From Candidatus Gastranaerophilales bacterium (lineage in GTDB: Bacteria; Cyanobacteriota; Vampirovibrionia; Gastranaerophilales; Gastranaerophilaceae), in assembly GCA_023662705.1 (NCBI GenBank), contig JAMPIM010000056.1, positions 1 through 9,275 on the forward strand: a stretch of 9,275 bases of DNA, in the 5' to 3' direction. A program made the translations under genes and the position numbers. Positions within the stretch are counted from its first letter, which is position 1; the number at the start of each line of letters is the position of its first letter. Positions 5,210-9,275 of this stretch are shown piece by piece. The notes below the pieces were generated by a model that saw only the letters and a list, made by a program, of their open reading frames with translations, had not been told where the DNA came from and made no database searches.

Positions 5210-6012
5210 AAAAAGAACGATTAGATAAAGTTTTAGTTGATTTAGGTTATTTTGAAAACAAAAGCAAAGCTTCTGCCGCAATTCTTGCAGGTAATGTTAA
5301 AATCGGAACAGAAGTTATTACAAAAGCAGGGTTTCAAATAGACACTTCAAAAGAATATGACTTTCAGGTAAAAGCAATGCCGTTTGTTTCAAGAGGCGGA
5401 TTTAAACTAAAAAAAGCATTAGAAACATTCCCTGTGACTGTTCAAGACAGAATTTGTTTTGACGCAGGAGCTTCTACAGGCGGATTTACAGACTGCTTAC
5501 TCCAAAACGGGAGTAAATATGTTTACGCAGTCGATGTCGGATACGGACAAATAGATTGGAAGATTCGGAGTTCTGAGAAAGTCAAAACAATTGAGAAAAC
5601 AAATTTAAGAATATGTTCTAAAGATGATATCTATGCAGAAAATGAACCTTTAGCAGATTTATTGGTTTCGGATTTATCATTTATTTCATTAGAAAAGGTT
5701 ATTCCAAATTTAAAAACTCTTTTGAATCCTGAATTTCATGAAATGATATGCCTTATAAAACCTCAGTTTGAAGCAGGAAAAGAACAGGTTGAAAAAGGCG
5801 GAGTGGTTAAGAATAAAAATGTTCACACCGAAGTTATTCAAAATGTTATTAACTGTGTAAAAAACCTTGATTATATAATAAAAGGCTTAACATATTCTTC
5901 TATCAAAGGTCCTGCCGGAAATATAGAATATCTTATCTGGTTTGCAACATCAGGAGATGAAATAGAAGTCGATATTAATAATGTAGTTGAAGAGGCTCAT
6001 CAAAACTTGTAA
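5206..6012 (+). CDS. tlyA: TlyA-family rRNA 2'-O-methyltransferase (annotated also as hemolysin A)
   Basis: A 268-residue protein with an N-terminal S4 RNA-binding domain (RLDKVLVDLGYFENKSKA, residues 5-22, to about 60) and a C-terminal FtsJ/RrmJ-type SAM methyltransferase domain. VSRGGFKLKKAL (61-72) links them, and the SAM-binding motif is FDAGASTGGFTD (85-96). The predicted K-D-K-E tetrad is Lys67, Asp156 (VSDLSFISL), Lys185 (LIKPQFEAG) and Glu241 (NIEYLIW), matching Mycobacterium TlyA Lys69-Asp154-Lys182-Glu238 as I recall them. TlyA 2'-O-methylates 16S and/or 23S rRNA; the 'hemolysin' name is historical. The ATG overlaps the tatD stop (ATGA), with AGAGGAG at 5188-5194, 11 nt upstream. 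Its 3' end overlaps the convergent small gene by 13 nt. Confidence 0.93.
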   Translation: MKKERLDKVLVDLGYFENKSKASAAILAGNVKIGTEVITKAGFQIDTSKEYDFQVKAMPFVSRGGFKLKKALETFPVTVQDRICFDAGASTGGFTDCLLQNGSKYVYAVDVGYGQIDWKIRSSEKVKTIEKTNLRICSKDDIYAENEPLADLLVSDLSFISLEKVIPNLKTLLNPEFHEMICLIKPQFEAGKEQVEKGGVVKNKNVHTEVIQNVINCVKNLDYIIKGLTYSSIKGPAGNIEYLIWFATSGDEIEVDINNVVEEAHQNL

Positions 6013-6404
6013 TTGTCACGAATATATCTTATAACATTATATGTACAATCATAAGCTTTCTCTTTCACGCTTTCGTAAGCATAATCCCAATCATGCGCCC
6101 AAGCCTCAACAACATCTAAATGATTTTTATCGGTTGAGACCTTATGTTTATATTGGTCAAGGTCAGGAATTCCATATTCTTTGTCAGCTACAGTTGCAAA
6201 GAATCCGTCTTTTTGCGCATAATTAATCGTTAAATCTATATTTTCAAGCCTATGCAGATTTCGAGATTCCAAAGCTGCTCTAACAGCTTTGTATCCGTTA
6301 ACAAATTCCTGCGGGCAATCAGACTTTCCTAAGCGGTTAATAATTGTACCGCCGCAATAAACTTTTCCAAAATTAGTATTCGAATCAATATTATTTATTT
6401 TCAT
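6000..6404 (-). CDS. Hypothetical protein, 134 residues, probably leaderless mRNA
   Basis: I do not recognise a family. The protein starts MKINNIDSNTNFGKVYCGG and is soluble-looking, with no membrane segment. It has a Tyr/Asp/His-rich C-terminal half (HLDVVEAWAHDWDYAYESV, about 95-113) and cysteines near 17, 30 and 119. The short N-terminal 'N-F-G' stretch resembles leaders I associate with many uncharacterised Gastranaerophilales proteins, but I cannot check that. The ATG is the only Met codon in the frame. No Shine-Dalgarno exists; instead a perfect extended -10 ends six nt before the ATG, which supports both the start and the reality of the gene. It converges on tlyA with a 13-nt overlap. 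Confidence 0.72.
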   Translation of the reverse strand: MKINNIDSNTNFGKVYCGGTIINRLGKSDCPQEFVNGYKAVRAALESRNLHRLENIDLTINYAQKDGFFATVADKEYGIPDLDQYKHKVSTDKNHLDVVEAWAHDWDYAYESVKEKAYDCTYNVIRYIRDNYKF

Positions 6405-6410
6405 ATAGAA

Positions 6411-6419
6411 ATTATAACA
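6411..6419 (-). promoter_or_regulatory. Extended -10 promoter predicting a leaderless transcript
   Basis: The minus strand reads TGTTATAAT (6419-6411), then TTCTAT, then the ATG at 6404. A start seven nt past the -10 would fall on the A of ATG. No convincing -35 is present. The element sits immediately beyond the U-tract of the terminator for the upstream minus-strand gene. Confidence 0.6.
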
Positions 6420-6420
6420 T

Positions 6421-6451
6421 AAAAAAACAGAGTCATAGAGACTCTGTTTTT
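6421..6451. terminator. Bidirectional rho-independent terminator
   Basis: AAAAACAGAGTC (6423-6434) and GACTCTGTTTTT (6440-6451) form a 12-bp stem around ATAGA. On the minus strand it is followed by a seven-U tract (6427-6421) and ends the gene at 6487-7359. On the plus strand it also carries five U (6447-6451), and it is the first terminator past the pfkB-tlyA operon. Confidence 0.88.
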
Positions 6452-6486
6452 AATAATAGTTGTAATTAGTTATTTTAAGGTTTTGA

Positions 6487-7359
6487 TTAAACTTCTTCAC
6501 CTTTAGGTCTAATCATCAAACCTGCAAGAGCTAATACTGCTGCGCCTACTGCTGCGGTTTTCCAGGTGCTTGCTTTTTTACATTTACCCAACAAGTCTTC
6601 TGTTAATTTTTCTTTTGCGGTATTTCTTGCGTTAGTTACACCTTTTTTAACAGCTGCGTAACCTTCTCTGATACCGCCTGCTAAACCTTTAGTATCTTTT
6701 TTAGTTAAAGCTTCTTCTGCTGTTGCCAAAGCTTCTTCTGCTGTTTTCAAAGCTTCTTTTTCAGTTTTTGCAAAATCAGCTGCGCCGATTACATCTTTAT
6801 AACCTTTAGTATCTTTAACTAATTCTTCTACAAGTTTTTTGTCTTCTTCTTTTGTTGAATTAAGAAGTTTTCTAAAATCTTCCTGATTATATTGTACGCC
6901 CTTAAATTCATAAGGTGCATCTGCTTTAATTTCCATCTTTTTAAGATTTGCTAATTCTGTATCAAATGCTGCTTTTTCTTTGCCTTCAATAGCTTTTTTT
7001 GCATTTTCTACAGCAAGTTCTTTTTCAATAACAGCATCTAATTCAGCTTTTGCTTCAAAACCTTCCGGCAATTGAAAATCTGTTAAAGCTTTTTCTGCAT
7101 CTTGAACAGCTTTAGCCTGAGTTTGGATTGCTTCCCAGTTTGCTTTGTTGTCGCCGCCTTTTTCTACTTGTTTTTTAACAAAAGAATCATCTTTGTTTGT
7201 AGCTGCAATAGCATCTTCCCAAGAAGAGTATGCAGGTGATTTAATACCTACGTTTGCTGCTGCTGCACCTGCGCCCACTGCACCGCCGAGAGCTGCTCCG
7301 CCTAATACATAAGGCAATGCTGAAGGTCTTTGTGCCTGTACTGTCATTTCATCTGTCAT
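6487..7359 (-). CDS. Hypothetical coiled-coil protein with hydrophobic ends
   Basis: The family is not recognised. This 290-residue protein is rich in Lys, Glu and Ala. Residues about 15-35 (YVLGGAALGGAVGAGAAAA within) are a glycine-zipper-like hydrophobic segment, and 267-283 (KTAAVGAAVLALAGLMI) are a membrane-segment candidate followed by RPKGEEV. Between them lies a charged, mostly helical region with heptads, clearest as EALKTAE-EALATAE-EALTKKD, encoded by a 21-bp tandem repeat. One Cys (260) lies just before the C-terminal hydrophobic segment. An AGGAG nine nt before the ATG supports this start. It looks like a membrane-tethered or surface-layer-associated helical protein; an alternative is a cell-envelope or apolipoprotein-like stress protein. 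It is monocistronic, with its own terminator. Confidence 0.75.
   Translation of the reverse strand: MTDEMTVQAQRPSALPYVLGGAALGGAVGAGAAAANVGIKSPAYSSWEDAIAATNKDDSFVKKQVEKGGDNKANWEAIQTQAKAVQDAEKALTDFQLPEGFEAKAELDAVIEKELAVENAKKAIEGKEKAAFDTELANLKKMEIKADAPYEFKGVQYNQEDFRKLLNSTKEEDKKLVEELVKDTKGYKDVIGAADFAKTEKEALKTAEEALATAEEALTKKDTKGLAGGIREGYAAVKKGVTNARNTAKEKLTEDLLGKCKKASTWKTAAVGAAVLALAGLMIRPKGEEV
6707..6758 (-). repeat. 21-bp tandem repeat encoding coiled-coil heptads
   Basis: AAAGCTTCTTCTGCTGTT occurs identically at 6707-6724 and 6728-6745, and its first ten bases recur at 6749-6758. The period of 21 bp equals one seven-residue heptad in the minus-strand protein. Confidence 0.85.
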
Positions 7360-7503
7360 AACTAATTACTCCTATATTTACAACTTACTACTATTAATTG
7401 TCTGTACTGAAAGTAAAAATACAATAAACCTTTACAATTCTTTTACCTTCCACAGATATAAAGACGCAAACAAAATAAAAATTGCTTTTTTAATAAAATT
7501 TAG

Positions 7504-7521
7504 TTTACAAATGTTTACATT
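7504..7521 (+). promoter_or_regulatory. HLR1-like direct repeat upstream of the dNTPase gene
   Basis: TTTACAAA-TG-TTTACATT is a full match to the cyanobacterial HLR1 consensus as I recall it, (G/T)TTACA(T/A)(T/A)-N2-(G/T)TTACA(T/A)(T/A). It begins exactly 66 bp before the TATAAT at 7570, as does the repeat upstream of pfkB. A degenerate pair, TTTACAAT (7431-7438) and TTTACCTT (7442-7449), lies closer to the divergent coiled-coil gene. Recognition by an RpaB-like OmpR-family regulator is inferred. Confidence 0.55.
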
Positions 7522-7547
7522 CAAAAACATTAAAAAAGTCCGTAACT

Positions 7548-7575
7548 TTGTAAAATCGCATATTTGGTATATAAT
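7548..7575 (+). promoter_or_regulatory. Sigma-70 promoter of the dNTPase gene, leaderless
   Basis: TTGTAA (7548-7553) and TATAAT (7570-7575) are separated by 16 nt. Six nt (AGAGCT) separate TATAAT from the ATG at 7582, so the predicted transcription start is the ATG itself. Confidence 0.6.
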
Positions 7576-7581
7576 AGAGCT

Positions 7582-8616
7582 ATGGAAAATAATTTACAAA
7601 CAATCAAAGACGAATTAGAACAAAGAGAGTATGAGGTACTTTCTCCTTATGCTACAAAGTGCAAAGAATCAAAAGGCAGAAAACAGCCTAGAGAAGATGC
7701 TTATCCTATCAGAACAGAGTTTCAAAGAGACAGGGATAAGATTTTGCACTCAAAGTCCTTTAGAAGACTAAAACATAAAACACAGGTATTCTTATCACCT
7801 TATAATGACCATTTCAGAACACGTCTTACGCATACTTTAGAAGTTTCACAGATAGCAAGAACAATGGCAAGAGCGTTGAGACTTAATGAAGATTTGGTTG
7901 AAGCTATTTCTTTAGGGCATGACTTAGGTCATACAGCATTCGGACATTGCGGAGAAGCTGCTTTAAACGATTTATTACCTAACGGGTTTTATCATAATTT
8001 ACAAAGCGTTCGCGTAGTCGAACATCTTGAAAACATGAACCTTTGCAAAGAAACAGTTGACGGAATTTTAACACACTCTTGGGGCTATAAACCTAAAACT
8101 CCCGAGGCTCAAGTTGTTCAATATGCAGATAAGATTGCTTATATTAATCATGATATAGAAGATTCTGTTCGCGCGGGTGTTATTACGGAAAGTGATTTGC
8201 CGAAAGATTGCAGAGACTATTTTTCATCAAACCAGTCTGACAGATTGGGTAAAATGATTTCCGACATAATAAGAACATCCATGAATCAGCCTAAGGTTGC
8301 AATGAGCGAAGAAGGCTGGTTCTATGTAACAAAACTCAGAGAGTGGATGTTTGATAATGTATATCTTGATCCTGTAACAAAAGCCGAAGAGGTTAAAGCT
8401 AAAAACATTATAAAAGCTTTATATGAATATTATTCCGAGAAACTTGTTGCATATTATGATAAACAGGATATACCGCAATTAATTACCGATTATATTTCCG
8501 GCATGTCTGATTCTTATGCAATCAGAAGATATCAGGATTTATTTATCCCAAAACCTCTTGCTGACACAACAAGCGACGAAGCTTTATTCAGAAAGATTAA
8601 AGATGAAGTACGTTAA
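7582..8616 (+). CDS. dgt: dGTPase-like deoxynucleotide triphosphohydrolase (HD domain)
   Basis: A 344-residue cytosolic HD-domain enzyme that hydrolyses dNTPs to deoxynucleosides and triphosphate, controlling dNTP pools. The family core is intact: REDAYPIRTEFQRDRDKILH, SFRRLKHKTQVF, then THTLEVSQIART with His84, ISLGHDLGHTAFGHCGEAAL with His113-Asp114 and His117, and YINHDIEDSVRAG with Asp191 as the last metal ligand. These four residues (84, 113, 114, 191) are the expected metal site. An upstream TTG at 7564 in the same frame is rejected as start because it precedes the -10. ATG 7582 has no real Shine-Dalgarno and fits a leaderless mRNA. The stop lies 14 nt inside the next gene. The exact dNTP preference cannot be told. 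Confidence 0.93.
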   Translation: MENNLQTIKDELEQREYEVLSPYATKCKESKGRKQPREDAYPIRTEFQRDRDKILHSKSFRRLKHKTQVFLSPYNDHFRTRLTHTLEVSQIARTMARALRLNEDLVEAISLGHDLGHTAFGHCGEAALNDLLPNGFYHNLQSVRVVEHLENMNLCKETVDGILTHSWGYKPKTPEAQVVQYADKIAYINHDIEDSVRAGVITESDLPKDCRDYFSSNQSDRLGKMISDIIRTSMNQPKVAMSEEGWFYVTKLREWMFDNVYLDPVTKAEEVKAKNIIKALYEYYSEKLVAYYDKQDIPQLITDYISGMSDSYAIRRYQDLFIPKPLADTTSDEALFRKIKDEVR

Positions 8617-9238
8617 ATTCGGAACTTATACAGGCAAAGAAAACATGCAGATTGATTCTGATTTACTGGATGAAGCAATCGCATCAGGGAGTACTGAGCC
8701 TGTATTCAGACTTTATGCCTGGAATCCAAAATGTATTTCACTGGGAAGAAACCAAAAGGATGATTTCATACAAGGGGCAAATATAGATTGCGTAAGGCGT
8801 TTAACTGGCGGCAGGGCGCTTTTGCATGATGACGAAATCACATACAGCTGTATTATGCCCGTTCCTGATGGAGTCAGTGTTAACGATTCTTATAAAGAAA
8901 TTTCAGGGATTTTGATAGATTTTTTCAAAACACTTGGCGTCGAATTAGATTTTGGAGAGAACAAAAAAATCTCAACAAAATTTGATTACTGTATGCTGAT
9001 TTCAACAGGGGCTGATGTTTGCTATAAAGGCAAAAAAATAATCGGCTCTGCTCAATACAGAAAACAAGGATATATTTTACAGCACGGTTCAATTCTGTTC
9101 GGATATGACAAAGCGTTTTTAGAAGAGCTTTTTGAAGAAGAAGTTCAAGGGATTACAACTGTTAAAGAAATCTTGCCTGACATCACAAAAGATGAATTTG
9201 TAAAAAAATTAGAAAACTACATATTAACAATTTTTTAA
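8603..9238 (+). CDS. Lipoate/octanoate protein transferase (LplA/LipM family)
   Basis: A 212-residue member of the biotin/lipoate A/B protein ligase family, which attaches lipoyl or octanoyl groups to E2 and GcvH domains. Visible motifs are CISLGRNQ, the binding loop RRLTGGRALLHDDEITYS (residues about 64-81) and KKIIGSAQYRKQGYILQHGSILFG. The invariant Lys of GKKIIGSAQ is Lys145. Cys130 lies exactly 15 residues before it, the spacing I recall for the catalytic Cys of LipM octanoyltransferases (B. subtilis Cys150), so LipM-like activity is plausible. At 212 residues it is shorter than LipM (about 280) and lacks an LplA C-terminal domain. The ATG at 8603 overlaps the dNTPase gene by 14 nt; an in-frame ATG at 8516 would add 29 non-family residues and is less likely. 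Confidence 0.85.
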   Translation: MKYVKFGTYTGKENMQIDSDLLDEAIASGSTEPVFRLYAWNPKCISLGRNQKDDFIQGANIDCVRRLTGGRALLHDDEITYSCIMPVPDGVSVNDSYKEISGILIDFFKTLGVELDFGENKKISTKFDYCMLISTGADVCYKGKKIIGSAQYRKQGYILQHGSILFGYDKAFLEELFEEEVQGITTVKEILPDITKDEFVKKLENYILTIF

Positions 9239-9275
9239 TATTTCCTTCTTGATTAGAAAATGTTTTTGAATTACG

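Noticed and set aside
4900..5281. Two minus-strand ORFs of 62 and 108 codons
   Set aside because: Both are antisense shadows of tatD and the start of tlyA, with no start signals of their own.
5206..6012. TlyA as a true haemolysin or toxin
   Set aside because: The complete S4 plus FtsJ methyltransferase architecture and K-D-K-E tetrad indicate rRNA methylation; the toxin name is historical.
6041..6226. Plus-strand 61-codon ORF
   Set aside because: It is antisense to the 134-residue gene, which has the better promoter and start evidence, and it has no Shine-Dalgarno.
7564..7581. TTG start for the dNTPase gene
   Set aside because: It lies before the TATAAT of the apparent promoter, lacks a Shine-Dalgarno, and adds residues outside the family domain.
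8516..8602. Upstream ATG start for the lipoate/octanoate transferase
   Set aside because: It would overlap the dNTPase gene by about 100 nt and add 29 residues that are simply that gene in another frame. ATG 8603 begins right at the family domain.
9239..9275. Start of a further gene (ATG near 9262) or the end of a minus-strand gene
   Set aside because: Only 37 bases remain; there is no Shine-Dalgarno before the ATG, and the minus-strand frame is too short to judge.

Overview
The window reads as a low-GC bacterial chromosome segment, densely packed with short intergenic gaps. I infer a non-photosynthetic relative of Cyanobacteria (Vampirovibrionia/Melainabacteria, Gastranaerophilales-like). 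The reasons are a fermentative AdhE-type aldehyde dehydrogenase, a flagellin, a cyanobacterial-type tRNA-Val with no encoded CCA, a hypothetical protein with an N-terminal 'N-F-G' leader of a style I associate with that group, and paired TTTACA boxes resembling the cyanobacterial HLR1/RpaB site. No 16S or marker gene is present, so this placement is inference.

Layout. 1-1267 (-) is the 5' part of an acetaldehyde dehydrogenase (AdhE N-terminal domain) with a good promoter and operator-like dyads. 1360-1470 (+) is a possible 36-residue ORF with a consensus Shine-Dalgarno. 1482-1554 (+) is tRNA-Val(GAC), followed by its terminator. 1674-2522 (-) is flagellin with its own terminator. 2800-6012 (+) is a tight four-gene operon: PfkB-family kinase, Fe-S PD-(D/E)XK nuclease, TatD metal-dependent hydrolase and TlyA-like rRNA methyltransferase. 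6000-6404 (-) is a small unknown protein. 6487-7359 (-) is a coiled-coil protein with hydrophobic ends. 7582-8616 and 8603-9238 (+) are a dNTP triphosphohydrolase and a lipoate/octanoate transfer protein, overlapping by 14 bases. No intergenic stretch exceeds 300 bases; the longest is 2523-2799, which holds the divergent fliC/pfkB control region.

How the genes fit together. This is mostly housekeeping material: nucleic-acid processing (nuclease, TatD, TlyA), nucleotide-pool control (dNTPase), lipoylation, fermentation and motility. I see no mobile element, CRISPR array, phage gene or obvious defence island.

The most interesting signals are regulatory. A direct repeat TTTACA-N4-TTTACA lies exactly 66 bp upstream of the TATAAT of both pfkB and the dNTPase gene. 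Two genes have TATAAT exactly 6 nt before their ATG, which predicts leaderless mRNAs. The divergent adhE/tRNA region holds a 29-bp dyad whose half-site recurs at the predicted adhE transcription start.
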